Part shown: one piece after another, positions 31,741 through 43,711 of the stretch
How the letters are laid out: the number at the start of each line of letters is the position of its first letter
Position numbering within the stretch: the stretch's first letter is position 1
Assembly: GCA_025618425.1 (NCBI GenBank)
Contig: CM046847.1
Coordinates: forward strand, 13,927,468 to 13,991,467
Length of the DNA: 64,000 bases
Reading direction: 5' to 3'
DNA from: Heliocidaris tuberculata
Lineage: Eukaryota > Echinodermata > Echinoidea > Camarodonta > Echinometridae
Program-made: the position numbers and the translations under genes
Notes under the pieces: generated by a model
Told to the model about the DNA's origin: nothing
Seen by the model: the letters and a program-made list of their open reading frames with translations, nothing else
Database searches by the model: none

Positions 31741-32462
31741 ATCCTTAGCTAGGCCATTGTTTTCCGGCCTGCACAGCCACTAATACCCACCCCCTTAACA
31801 ATTTATTTCCCAGATTTCCTTTCCAAAAGAACATATTCAACAAATGAATTCCACCTACATAAAAGATTTCCTTTGTTTTAAATGATATTGCAATAAAATG
31901 TGCAACAGCACGTTAAAGTTCCTATCAAGACAGGAAAAGGATCGTTGTGATCGCATTCCCAAATCAGTGGGCTACTCCTATTATTAGTTGTTTAGACCTA
32001 CTGTTTGTGCTGATTGGCACGTGAGGCAAATACAGAGTTCATTACTTATTCTACCGAGATAAATCAGTATAAAAGAGGAGAGATTATACTTGCTTCCAAC
32101 TATCCTATTCTGTGATCCGGTCCTCAATAATGCATGTAATATTGCGTCGGTTGATTGATGTATAAATGGGTGTATGCGGAATGCTGGGGGAGTCATGCGC
32201 AGGGACATAAGTTGTATCATCTTGTGTGAGATGAAATGTTTTGTTGTACGACACACGTTCTGGCGACAATATTGCTTCGCGATCAGTATATCCTTCATTA
32301 TAAAACGGGCTCAAGAATGTAGCCATCCTGATTGGTCAAATAACACCACGTGACCGTGCAAAAAAAAGTACTAACGCACGGCGAGGGGACTAACGAACGG
32401 CTAATCCGGATCAAACACTAAGATTGTAAGAAAACAGTAAGATTGTAGACCCGCTTTATAAA

Positions 32463-32630
32463 ACTATTAATACATGGTTGTCCGTTCGTGCGTTAGTGCG
32501 ATCCAGCAACACGCAGGTTTTTATTGTGGTATCTAACACACCCGGCCACGCCTCGTACGTTAGTACACCACGATAAAAACCTTTGTGTTGCCAGATCGCA
32601 CTAACGCACTCCCAACCATGTTTTAATAGT
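32463..32630. mobile_element. palindromic MITE (GCGTTAGTGCGATC arms)
   Basis: The left arm has ACATGGTTG, GTGCGTTAGTGCGATC and GGTTTTTATTGTGGT. The right arm has ACCACGATAAAAACC, GATCGCACTAACGCAC and CAACCATGT. Pairing extends into ACTATTAA / TTTAATAGT. The related word ACTAACG(C/A)ACGG occurs at about 32370-32400. Confidence 0.8.
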
Positions 32631-32652
32631 ATACTAACTCCCTATCCCTAAA

Positions 32653-32937
32653 GGATTGGTCAGATAACGATAACGATAACGAGATTTTTCTTTAAAGGTA
32701 GAGCTGCCCTACTATTAACAGACACGAGCATACTCACACATACACATGTAGGTTGAACCTTTAATTGAAATCTCGCTATCGTTATCGTTATCGGTCAAAT
32801 GTGACCAGCCCTTGCCCATCCCTAACCTGAAACCAAATTGCAACCGTAACCGTAACCCTAAATTTTTGACGAAATAAAGGGCTGATCAATATTGCCCGAT
32901 AACAATAACGATAACAATAACGATGACGAGATTCCAC
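32653..32937. mobile_element. inverted GATAAC-repeat element plus partial second copy
   Basis: GGTCAGATAACGATAACG (about 32658) is inverted at about 32774-32795 (CGTTATCGTTATCGGTCA). A second direct-orientation block, CCGATAACAATAACG, lies at about 32897-32930 and ends in the same GACGAGATT. The arms are built of GATAAC hexamers. No ORF. Confidence 0.7.
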
Positions 32938-33103
32938 CGTTCCACCTGTAGCTACGCTACTGATTAGGGGCTTAAGAGTTAAGTGTAGTGCTTGGTCAAG
33001 AGTTGAAGTAAGGAATTCGACGAGTGTACGACAATGACGACAGAACGTGTGCCGTACAATCGGCCTAATGATCTTAGTAGAAGCCTCACACCACCCTAAG
33101 AAA

Positions 33104-33165
33104 GTGCACGTTGCCCCAAGAACTCGTGAGCTTTTCACGTGGCGTCAAAGTCATCGTGCTCTACC
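33104..33165 (+). repeat. dispersed ~60-bp repeat, copy 2
   Basis: A second copy of the GTGCACGTTGCCCC-CACGTGGCGT sequence at 17573-17634. Confidence 0.7.
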
Positions 33166-33344
33166 GATTGGCTTGCCTCACCCAAGTCCCCCTTTCCCGG
33201 TAAGCACATCACTGACATCAATTATTTTGAAAATATAATAATTTTGATGGTTTATTAATTCACTGCTAAGAAGGCATGTGTATGCATGTAAGTAAGCAAC
33301 CAGGGGACCGACGGCTCTAAGTCCTCTCCGAGGGACTAGTAATG

Positions 33345-33440
33345 AGGATTAATGCCTTTAATACCAAAGGGCACTAGGTTTCAAACCTGGGTTCTCCTGT
33401 TACAAGACCACTGCTCTACCCTGAGCCATCGCGCCTCCAT
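33345..33440 (-). mobile_element. tRNA-like SINE head or tRNA relic
   Basis: On the minus strand the sequence GGCGCGATGGCTCAGGGTAG has an A-box-like start. GAGAACCCAGGTTTGAAACC supplies a B-box-like end. Loop positions are tRNA-like, but arm pairing is incomplete, so a SINE head is more likely than a working tRNA gene. Confidence 0.5.
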
Positions 33441-33717
33441 TTTAACAACACCTTAAGTCATGTAGGTCATTTTCATATTTCCCGACCATTTAATAAAATA
33501 CATGTAATATAGATGAGTTAGATGCTTATCATATCATAGGCCGCGATTTTGAAAGAGAGTCATTAATTATTCATAGCTCTTCGAGAATAATCAAAAGTGC
33601 TTACAAAATATCTTTGTGATAAGGTATTACAATAGGCTAGATAGATTTTTCGACCAATTCAAATTAGAAATAGTGGTAACAGTTAAAGAAAATATTCGAA
33701 TAAATATCCCCAGTATA

Positions 33718-33718
33718 T

Positions 33719-33798
<80 letters not shown>

Positions 33799-33799
33799 T
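33718..33799 (+). repeat. (TAG)n microsatellite
   Basis: About 27 near-perfect GTA/TAG units, followed by GC-rich sequence and a poly-C run (33901-33920). The poly-Val ORF is an artefact. Confidence 0.95.
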
Positions 33800-34254
33800 C
33801 AGTAGTAACATGCGCCGTGATTTCTTGTCACAGCCGGCCAGGGGACGCGACTAGCCTTTACTATTATTTGCTATACAGTCTTCAAATTTCCGGGGGACGC
33901 GCCCCCCCCCCCCCCCCCCCTGCGGGATCGCCGGTCATGAGTAGTAGTAATAGTAATAGCAGTGCACGGAAAACTGGGAATGACTAAATGGAAAATATGG
34001 GGGAAAGGAGGTTTAAAAGAAAAGTACGACCAGATTGAGATCAGGGAGGATGGTGCAAGATGGACCCCCCCCCCCCCCCCATGGGTTTTTGTTCAGAATA
34101 TTTACGCTACATGATTATTTGCGGGTTTCAAAGTTTTTTTGAAGCTTTTGATGAAGAGATTGCAGGCAGATCCGGAACCGTGGAGGATTCTACTTTGTAT
34201 TTCCAGTGACGGATCGGGAGGAGGGGGTGGTGGGGAAAGGGACAGGTAACCCCA

Positions 34255-34560
34255 AGCGGCGTATGCTCGTAATTCCGAAGGTTATTTATTCCGAACACAC
34301 ATTTCCTGTACCAGTAGGTTCATTACTCCGAAAAATGAATAAGATTCGTATTTCTGAACATTTTGTAAGAAACTACGATGGTTTATTATACCCATGGCTC
34401 CTGAATCTAAAGGTTCGTTTCCACAAGTTTGTAACTCTAAAAATGTAAAAGGGTGCAATATTGTGAAATTTCCTTAAACTAAAATAGGGTTTGTTGTTCC
34501 GAAAATGAAAAAAAAAAGGGTTCATGATTCCTTTAACAAAATAGGGTTTGTAATTCCAAT
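34255..34560. repeat. TTCCGAA-type minisatellite array 2
   Basis: Degenerate repeats GTAATTCCGAAGGTT, ATTCCGAACAC and ACTCCGAAAAATGAA in one orientation, then AAAATAGGGTTTGT(A/T)(A/G)TTCC words toward 34560. G-rich sequence lies before it and a poly-C tract (34626-34643) after it. Confidence 0.7.
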
Positions 34561-35454
34561 ACGGCCGCTCCCTCCTAATGAGAGCAAAAAATGAAGAATA
34601 ACACGCCTTTTTAGAGTTAATAACAACCCCCCCCCCCCCCCCCTCCTGAAAGAGCCTAAGAGGGAAAGCGGGAGTTTCGGGGAAAAGATAGTTTTGTCGA
34701 ATCAACAGAGATTTATATATATATACGCAACCATTATTCTCTCATTCCTTTCACATTGTATTTATTTCCACGAGAGTTGTCAAAGCTGTTGTATATTATG
34801 TTATGTTCTGTTCGTCTGACAGTCTGCCTAGCAACAAGTTGTCCCATAGGCCGACAGGTTATACTGCATATAGCACTCTAACATCTAATGAGCAAAAGCC
34901 TTCTTTAGAATAATATGAGTAGGACAAAATAACAGCTTAATTAAAAATGCCAAAGTCAACTCCTACACAACACGTTTATGAAGGTGTTTTGGGGATTCTT
35001 TTTTTGTTTGTTTTGTTTTGTTCTTGTTTATTGAAAAATTAAAAAGATTATTGGTGATATTGACAAGTGACAAAAATTAAGAGGATTCACCCCAAAAGAT
35101 ATGTATCTTTTATTCGGGGGGAATCCTCTAAATTTTTCCTTGCCCCACTTTGCCCCTAAACACCTTGATGTCGCTACTGTACTTCTTTAATATAAGTGAA
35201 ATGTTTTATTCAGTGTCATGATTATGGAAGTATTCCAATATAGAAGTACTTGAATCGTGAGAAGTATTCACAATCCAAGATGTGAAATAATTCAGTGAAC
35301 ACATGGATATTAGTGTCTATACTCAATCATTTATAAGAGCTCTTAGAGACTTATGTCTTGAACACGGGAATTTCTGATGACACTTATAAGGATATAATTA
35401 TATACATGAGAGTCGCTCTTATATTAGAATACTTAAGATATCGTAAGAGGTTAC

Positions 35455-35879
35455 ATGTCGTATTTCCGAAGGTTCGTTACTCCGACGGTTCGTAATTCCG
35501 AAAATGAAATCGGGTTCATAATTCCGAAAATGAAATCGGGTTCATAATTCCGAAAATGAAAATGAGTTTGTATTTCCGAAGGTTCGTAATTCCGAAAAGT
35601 TATATAGGGTTCTACTGCATTTTCGTAATTACGAAGCTTCGGAATTATGAACCCTTTTTCATGTTCGGAATTATGAACCCTATTTCATTTTCGGAATTAT
35701 AAACCCTATTTCATTTTCGAAATTACGAACCTTAGGAATAACAAACCTTCGGAGCAATGCATCAAATGTTCGGAATTATGAACCGTATTTCATTTTCTGA
35801 ATTTTGAACCCCCTGCTATGAGAAATTTGTGTTTCGGAATTACGAACTTTCGGAAAAACGAGTACCCCCCCCCCCCCCC
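35455..35879. repeat. TTCCGAA-type minisatellite array 3, inverted, next to poly-C
   Basis: The first half repeats GGTTCGTAATTCCGAAAATG. From about 35630 the second half repeats the reverse complement (TTCGGAATTATGAACCCTAT), so the array can form a large hairpin. It ends in a run reading GAAAAACGAGTACCCC, whose reverse complement matches the start of array 1 (poly-G then TA, GTTTTTCC). Confidence 0.8.
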
Positions 35880-35932
35880 GAATAATTTTACAACTTGAGC
35901 ACAGAGAGTCTCACTTTTGTTGCCTGGATGAC

Positions 35933-36096
35933 CAGGGGCGGATCCAGGGGGAGGCCGAATCGGCCGCCCCCCCCCCCCCCTTGAAACCCAACTGGAATAC
36001 CTTAAGTACACAATTTAAAAAAATGCCTCCTTAATTGTGTACTTTTCCGGCTCTGTGCCCCTAGCTCATTTTTACAAAATCCTGGATCCGCCCCTG
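35933..36096. mobile_element. 164-bp MITE with CAGGGGCGGATCCAGG termini
   Basis: The left terminus CAGGGGCGGATCCAGG and right terminus CCTGGATCCGCCCCTG are perfect 16-bp inverted repeats. ATGAC (35928-35932 and 36097-36101) is a 5-bp flanking direct repeat. The interior holds a poly-C run (35964-35980). The CAGGGGCGG end resembles hAT-type termini, but hAT duplications are usually 8 bp, so the superfamily is open. Confidence 0.85.
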
Positions 36097-36479
36097 ATGA
36101 CGACTTATACGACGGTGGTTTGCTTTTGATAGATAAACAAATATCTTGTGACATCTATATGACATAGTTATTGTCATGACAATACCATATTCTAATTATT
36201 ATCATTATAAAGTATTTGGCGTCACATGTGCATGGGAAGAGAGTAGCAAACTGGATCTCTCCTCCCGTAACTGATAGGGATGTATAGGTGTACCACCACA
36301 CTCAGGGGTTCCCCCCTTGTGCGAAGAGTGCGGTGGGTTTTTAATGTGAAAAAAAATGCAAACAGATGAATCTCCTCAACATGGCACCTCCATTTTAACG
36401 TCCTATTCGAGAGACGGAGTATTTTCCACTGTAACCTAGCTTGCATCTATGCAGAAAGAGGGGGGGGGGGCATTGTAAC

Positions 36480-36710
36480 ACACAACGAAGGCTTCAGTCA
36501 TTCGCCTGGGTTCGAACCCACGATCTTTGTTCTTTCTTCACAATAGCGTTTAGACTTCTGTGCATAAGCAAATTTTTGTAATAAACCAGTAATTAAAAAA
36601 AGATTAATTCAATTCACAGATACATTACTTGGTCTAGCGGTAAGGACAGCTCTCTGTCTCTGCCTACATGCCGACTTTGATGGACCCGGTTCGACATCGA
36701 GTCACGTCAT
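36480..36710. mobile_element. tRNA-like SINE fragments, both strands
   Basis: At 36490-36525 a minus-strand B-box-like GTGGGTTCGAACCCAG is visible. At 36632-36700 a plus-strand unit has TGGTCTAGCGG (A box) and CCGGTTCGACATC (B box). Neither folds into a convincing tRNA. Confidence 0.5.
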
Positions 36711-37013
36711 TCGGATGGTGACGTTAAAGGTCGGTCCCCAGGCGTACATAATCATATCTGATTGACTGTACATGTCTGCAAAAACCATAGACACAAACAC
36801 ACACCCACCCCATCCGTCCCTCCCCCCCCCCCCCCACACATTACTACTTTAATGCAATACAAAACTTAGAAATTTCAAGTCAAATATGACATGCAGAATC
36901 TGTCAATTAGCATAAGATGTTCGTCCACAAGAAAAAAAAAATCATATTTACACCCTAACTGGTAAAAGAGCAACAAGCCTGGGGCTAATTCAACTTTTCT
37001 GGGATATACCGTT

Positions 37014-37143
37014 TTTTCCAACTTTTCAATATACAAAGTAATAAATGAGCAAAAATAATGTACAAGTATTTTTAACAAAAAATATGACAAAATATACATT
37101 AATTTCATAGTTGGAGGACACACCTCTAAAAGCAAAAGTTTAG
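37014..37143 (-). mobile_element. 3' UTR fragment of the CR1/L2-like element
   Basis: About 130 bp closely matches the 3' UTR of the element at 24650-27417 (matching part about 24675-24807), for example ACTTTTCAATATACAAA, AATATGACAAAATATACA and GGAGGACACACCTCTAAAAG. Only the 3' end is present. Confidence 0.85.
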
Positions 37144-37449
37144 GGTGTAAATTTGAATATTCAGTTCTTTTAGGGTGTGTGAAGCGTTAAAAGTGAGACA
37201 ATTGTAGTACATGTAGTTTGAAAACAACAGTTCTAAACAGCAACGAAAATTGAAAAGGAAATTTTCTTTTCCTAACGTCATCATTGCTAGTAAGTGTTTT
37301 CAACTACTTAATAAGAACTGACGCGCAATCTCTATACGTAATCATTTTCATCCCTATGTGTGCCTATAGCATGGCCATTTTAATTCATGAAACTTTTGGT
37401 AGTTCTTGCACAATTATATCACACATGATGAGATCCCATGAAACATCTC

Positions 37450-37850
37450 AAGCCCACCGCACACTGTACGATCTGACTACGATCCGATTTCGGAAGAATT
37501 TGCAATATAATTTGATTTGAACATTCCAACATGTAAAATCTACATGATGGAGGTTCTAAATAGTTGTATGACTAATAAAATTGAAGTTCTGGGCTGTAGC
37601 GAGCTTCCTTGTAGGAGAAAAGGCCAAATCGGCTCAGAATCGTAGTGACGTCACATCAGTCGTGCGATTGTCTACGATTTGAAGCCGTTTTGGCCTTTAC
37701 TCCACATGCACTGACATTTCGATTGTAGTATTCACATAATTATTCAAAACTTCAATGAGGAAGATTATGTTTGTTGAAATTTTAATATTTAATGTAACTG
37801 CATTTATTTCAAAAGTCGGATCGCAGTCGGATCGTATATGCGGTGGGCTT
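37450..37850. mobile_element. family C MITE, complete copy (AAGCCCACCGCA ends)
   Basis: The terminal inverted repeat AAGCCCACCGCA / TGCGGTGGGCTT continues in paired words around CGATC(T)GAC / GTCGGATCG. An inner hairpin is AAAAGGCCAAATCGG / AACGGCTTCAAATCG-like. About 401 bp, no ORF. Partial copies lie at 38567-38815 and 29628-31204. Confidence 0.8.
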
Positions 37851-38394
37851 TATGAATATTGTCAAAAGTATGAGCATATAATTATGATCACGTACGGCCT
37901 ATATGAAGCAAACTTTTTTTTAGGAGAAGCAAAAATTACATCAATCCAGCAGAACGGACTCAAGATGAATATTATGGCCGACATCTTTTCCTTAACATAT
38001 ACTGCAATGTCCATAAGATTACACAATTTCCTAACGGGGTAAATATTTGAGGCATTGAAATCCTTTACCTCATTAAGTTGAACTCGCAGTTATCGTGCAC
38101 GAATCGAACCGCATTGTCTCATTTTTCGATGTCAGGACTCATCTAGAGCACACCTGGGCGCATGCGGATCTTCACTGGAAGGACAGTGAGAACGGCTTCT
38201 CTTGGGTATTAGTAATCCCCATAAGTTATTATGGGATAATGACACGTTATTTTCTTCGAGGGAGACTTCACGGTGAACTGCCATCTAACGACCATAACCT
38301 CCCGTTATTAAAACGCTATTTCTTTCAGACATACATCTTTGATTCCATCATGCAAAACAATTAACCCCTTCGATTCAGTCGGTTCAGTCTTTCT

Positions 38395-38426
<32 letters not shown>

Positions 38427-38566
38427 CCTCTTTTCTTTTTGCACTTGTGTGCATGTTACACGAGCCTATAGTATAAGGTTAGGGGAGGAATATCATATCT
38501 AGCCCCTCTGTTACCTCGTTAGCACACTCCTAATAATAATTATACACAAGGAATTCGGAGTTTTCA

Positions 38567-38815
38567 GGCTACCACTCACTGTACGATGCTATTGCGATCT
38601 GATTTCTAAAGAACCCATATCTAGAAATGAAAACCAAGAATATAAATCTTTCTGATTCAGGTTCCCGATTTTCATATGAATAATAAAACTGTTACTGCTG
38701 GGTATTTTGGGTACTCCAGTCGGAGAAAAGGCCTGATTGATCGACTGCGAATCGTAGTGACGGCAGACCAGAAGCAAGAATGTCCACGATATGATGCAGA
38801 TTTGGCTTTTCAACC
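38567..38815. mobile_element. family C MITE, partial copy
   Basis: ACTGTACGAT, GCGATCTGATTTC, GAGAAAAGGCCTGAT and GAATCGTAGTGACG match the 37450-37850 element in the same order. The terminal AAGCCCACCGCA has decayed (AGGCTACCACTCA). Confidence 0.6.
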
Positions 38816-38849
38816 CACCAGAAGACATGCAATATACCTAGAAATTCAT

Positions 38850-41800
38850 ATTATACTTTTCAAACCTACCACCAAAATTTCATTTTTACATGTTTAACTT
38901 TTCATATTCATGTGTGTGTCTTGCCACATTTCACCCTCCTTTCATCCTATTTCTCATCTTTCTTCTCTCCCTTTCTTAACCCTTTCGAGACAATTGACCA
39001 CATTTTGTGGTTTGGCTCAATAACTTTTGATTCAGATCTCTAAAAAACATACCAGATACATGAGTAGAAAGAGCAAAAATTTCTGCAAAAACTATGTCCA
39101 TTTTTGCTGGATGACCATATTCTGTTTGATGCCAAGAATTTAAAAAATGAGAATAAGCTTTAAAATCCTTAAATTGGCAACATATTGAGAGGTTCAAAAT
39201 CATTGTTTTTTTATCAAAATTGGCAACTTTTAAAACTTTTCGACAAAATTCCTAATCATGTATATCATTTTCAAAGACATTACACCTTATTAGAACCATG
39301 TAGCACTAAAAGAAAAATATTATTGTTGCCAATTTGAAGAACAAAATGTGATAAATTTAGCCCTTAAATAATTCCTGTCTTGAAAGGGTTAACTTAACAC
39401 AACACAACCTAATTTCTTCTGATCTATCCTTCTCCTTCTTCTTTTATTCTATATGCTTGTCTTTCCTCTTCCTATTCCTTCATCTACCAATTTTTACTCC
39501 TCATTCTCTTCTACACACGTCTCCATCTCCTTTACTCTATTTCTGTTCCCTCCAATCTCTGCTTTTCCTTTGCCTATAGCTACTGTTATGTGAAATCGTT
39601 TGTATTCATGTCCTAATGTGTGATCTATTTATCTATGATTTTATATGAATTTATAGTTATGTTAAATTGATGTTTTCTATATTTGCAGAAACAGCCGGTA
39701 AATGATTTTTATGCCAAATGTACTTTTATTTATGTGCATGATCAACAAATTTGGACTGAACTGAACTCAATATTCAATAAGATTGAAATTTATATAAAAA
39801 ATTGGGACGCAATAAAATATTTTTGGCAGTCTCAATTTCCTTTTCTCAGAGCAGGCCTATACACTGTCATGGCCATTTTCTAATCATTTTTTTTTTATTT
39901 GGAGGTGATGTTGAAAAACAATGAAAGCACATGTATTACATAAGGAGCTATATGATTATTTATTCAATGTATTAAAGCAATAATTATGTTTCCAACCAGA
40001 CTTTATTCCAGTGAATCGTGTTCAATTTGTACCAATAATATGAACATTCATCTTTACAACAAAACAGTAATGAAAATAATAGGGCTTTCGTCTTGGCTTT
40101 TTAAATTTTTCAATGGCAGGTTTGCATAATTTGTACCACATATATACATATCCATTTTTGTTTTAATGTATGAAACGAATTTGTAACTCATAGATGCAAT
40201 CTAATGATCTACATTTTAGAATATTCCATGGATAAAGATAGTGGGTAAAACAAAGAAATATGATTGTATGAATTCTACTTTCAAGCAGTAATTAAAATTT
40301 ATATGCATGCCTGCATTTATCTTCACATTTTAATTACATGATTTATAATAAATTAGCATTAAAAAGAAGAAAGAAAGAGCAAATACAGGGACTTCATTGT
40401 ATACCATTAATTTGCCTTATATACTTATCAATATAACGTTCAAGGAGTGTACGTAGTTTCCACACTAGAAAAGAGAGAGAAAAATCCAGTAAAACAATGG
40501 ACACTTTCCATAAAATACTATAGCTGTATGATATACCTGAAATTATGTTGACGTTTAAATTTGAAGATTTGATGTTTTAATCGTACATGAAAATGGTAAG
40601 CATCGAATTCATTGAGGAACTGAGGAAAGAACATGAGACGAAAAGAGGAAAAGGAAAAGGAATTCAAAGGATTTGTAAGATTTCAAAGGACAGACAAGAA
40701 CAAAAAACTGAATGCAACATGAACCTCGATATACTGAAATTCTGTATATACTAGTTGCATAATTATATAAAAGCTTCCCATCGGATACTTTCTTTTTAAA
40801 CACTTACAGAAATGTGATAAAAGGTATAATAAAACAATGTCATTATTATCATCAGGTGAGTCAGTTACTGAGGAAATTACTGAGGAAAATACTAAGGAAA
40901 GTCTTGATTTTAATAACCTTAAAAACAGCCAATAGGCTGGAGGCTGTATTTTGTTTCTTTATCTGTTGAAAAGCAGGAACATATCATTTTGTTTATGTGT
41001 TTCCAACAATGAAACGCTCTCATTTATTAAATTGTATCTGTTAATAATATGACGGGTGAAAATACCAACTTTGTTATGATGTTTATATCAATCAGTAATT
41101 TATTATCTCCTGATTCATACAACAGATACATTCATTCGTTACCAATAAAGTTTTAGTGGGTATTTTTAGATAATATCCTTTGAGTGTCTTCACGAGAATG
41201 TGGAAATATTGTATTTCCGACTCGCGACTGCTCCTATCCTTGACTTGAAATCGGTCGCACTTCGCCCTTTCTGCCGTAAATATCTAAATAGCACCGTTTA
41301 GAGGGATGACATTGCATCGAAACAACAATATGCAGTTATTGTAACCTTTCTGATCTTGAAACTCATAAAAACACACTGGTTAACGCTGTTTTGACACTCC
41401 GCCGAAATTTAGAAGCGAGAAAGTAAAATTTGTTTCTTGTTTCAAAGTCAGCTTGGATCGGTCCTCGACGAAGGGTGCACTCATAATGACGCATAATTTT
41501 GAAGATGTTTCATGTAGAAAGCATTATCGGTTGTGAAACATTTAAAAGAGAAAAGGTTACTGCAGTTATTTCATTACGACAGCTTAAAGAATTTGTTAGC
41601 TTTTTCAACGATTCTTTTTTCGCCTCTATCATAATTGATATACGCTTCGAATAAAAAAATTGTAGCCTTCCTTGTTCAAATATATGGCATAGGTATTTCC
41701 CCTGCTTTAAGTTTTATTCATCTTCATCAGATAATGTGAGTATCATACATCTTTTTTTTTTTGGGGGGGGGAGTTAAAAGTAAACTTGCTTAAGCTTTCA

Positions 41801-41900
41801 AAAAAACAGTAGCTGCTGTGAAATTTACAACTGAAAAATATTCCATTTGGGTTCAAGCCATCATAGAATAACACTCTGAATTGAATAATAATAAATGTAA
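38850..41900. other. noncoding AT-rich stretch
   Basis: Small ORFs only, none with a recognisable domain. Pyrimidine-rich sequence at 38940-39600 and otherwise unremarkable AT-rich DNA. I see no gene or clear element. Confidence 0.35.
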
Positions 41901-41905
41901 AATAG

Positions 41906-41946
41906 ATATACCACAAAACCACAATTATTGTGGTTTTGTGGTATAT
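41906..41946. repeat. perfect 19-bp hairpin
   Basis: The stem ATATACCACAAAACCACAA pairs perfectly with 41928-41946 around a TTA loop. It may be a minimal remnant of a palindromic element or a stem for a small RNA. There is no other evidence for either. Confidence 0.75.
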
Positions 41947-42874
41947 TGATAAACAACCTACAATGTTACTATCATTTGTGAGTCGCGAATTGTAAAATAT
42001 AAATGCAAGAAAGGTTTATAGTTCAGACAAATCGTAAAACTGATAGAATTGAAAAACATTATATGTTTCAAAGATATTAAGAACCAGATGTGCTTTTGTG
42101 TAAATCTTATAGGTGAAATAGGTGAATAGGTGAAATATTTATTGGCTACTGTACCATCTAATACAACAACAATACTTCACAATTAATTTACATATGTGTA
42201 TAGACAACAAGTAATGGTTACAGTTAACATAGCTTGACTAAAACGTGTACTAAAAGTGTATTAAAAGTGATGATACAGAAGGGCTACAGCCTAAGCATAG
42301 CTTGATTTGCTAGCAGCCCCAAAACATTTTATTTATAACAATGTAGTGAAAAAGGGGGGTGGTCTTGCAGAAGGAAAGGGGGGGGGGTAAATAACAGGGA
42401 TAAGAAGGGGTAAGTTCGGTTGGGGACTTCTAGCTATCAATGATAATGTTGATGACTTTAATGTTTTTCCGAATGTATTTCATTTGCATACTTTTTGTTT
42501 ATACATATGTTTTGGATTTTGGAGAGAAACTATATATTCAATTTAGAGGGAAAAAGAAAGAGAAGAAGATAAAGTGATTTAATACAATATATATCATCAT
42601 CACCCACGTCTTCTTAACGTAAATCAACTGATTATCACCCCGTATCAATTTCTTTTCATGTTTTATAAGCCTGTGCTACCTTTGTTATCTTTAAAAAAAC
42701 TACGTGCTCGTGTGTGGGCAAACCAAATTTGATTTTCGAAGCCCAAATAAGATTGATATTGGCATCGCACTTTAGTCTAAACGGTTCTCAAGAAATTACA
42801 AACATGCTCAATTTGACGAAAACCATCACCCGTGGTCTGTTTTAGTTTTGGAGGTTTAACGACTCAATCGCTGA

Positions 42875-43072
42875 CTAGTAATTCATCATGTTCAAGACTT
42901 CGTCTAGATACCCAGCAATAAATATTTCATCGTTTGGGATAAAATCCCTATCGTATATAGAGCTGTCAAGACTCTCAAAAAAAATACTCTGTGATTGGTA
43001 TCTGTTTCTAAGGTTGAAAATAGATGAGTGCTCATTTACTATCAAAAGGTAACAACAATGCAGCCTCTGTGG
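42875..43072 (-). CDS. hypothetical exon or ORF, unassigned
   Basis: On the minus strand an acceptor-like ATCATCACCACAG at about 43073 precedes an open frame to a TAG at 42875. The C-terminal end has a non-repetitive, acidic composition (SLDSSIYDRDFIPNDEIFIA, then GYLDEVLNMMNY). No upstream exon was found and no family is recognised. It could be a terminal exon, an eroded gene fragment or chance. Confidence 0.22.
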   Translation of the reverse strand, partial: PQRLHCCYLLIVNEHSSIFNLRNRYQSQSIFFESLDSSIYDRDFIPNDEIFIAGYLDEVLNMMNY

Positions 43073-43278
43073 TGATGATATCAAATGAAAGAACGCATGT
43101 ATCCTAGCCTTATTACTGTCAATTCATTTCAAGTGTGAAATGAGAATCATGTATCAATCGAGTGTAGATTAATAATTATTTCATTCACATGTCAAGTTTT
43201 ATACGTATGCAGACAAGTAGAAGAAATATTTTCTTCTTGAAAATAGAGAAAAAACACTGTTGTGTAATAGTTTTTTTT

Positions 43279-43648
43279 TATACTCTTTTGAAAGCTATCA
43301 AACATACGCTTCAATAAAAACTGCAAATTTATCGGGGATTTTTTCCTACTAAGTTACACTCATTTGACAATTACTTTTTATTGTTCATCATAAAATACAT
43401 CATATAAAAACATATTTATTCTTGAACATAAGGTATATACATAACGAGAGTAAAAATAATGAACTATACTCTTTTGAAAGCTATCCAACATACGCTTCAA
43501 TAAAAACTAATAAACTATACTTTTTTGAAAACTATTCAACATACTCTTTTGAAAGCTATAGTTAATATTCATCATAAAATATATCATATAAAAACATATT
43601 CATTCTTGAACATAAGGTATATACATAACGAGAGTAAAAATAATGAAC
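43279..43648 (+). repeat. ~185-bp tandem duplication
   Basis: TATACTCTTTTGAAAGCTAT at 43279 repeats at 43465, and ATCATAAAATACATCATATA at about 43387 repeats near 43571 with few changes, followed by the shared ATAACGAGAGTAAAAATAAT. Two units, with a third partial internal copy of the CTTTTGAAAGC word. Confidence 0.85.
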
Positions 43649-43711
43649 ATATAGCAACATGAAATTTCTCTTGTTTTTAAATTCTAAATTTTTCTCTTTT
43701 TTTTTTGAAAG

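Noticed and set aside
38095..38364. 89-codon ORF with non-repetitive peptide
   Set aside because: No recognisable family, no splice partner, and neighbouring DNA is full of MITE copies; likely chance.
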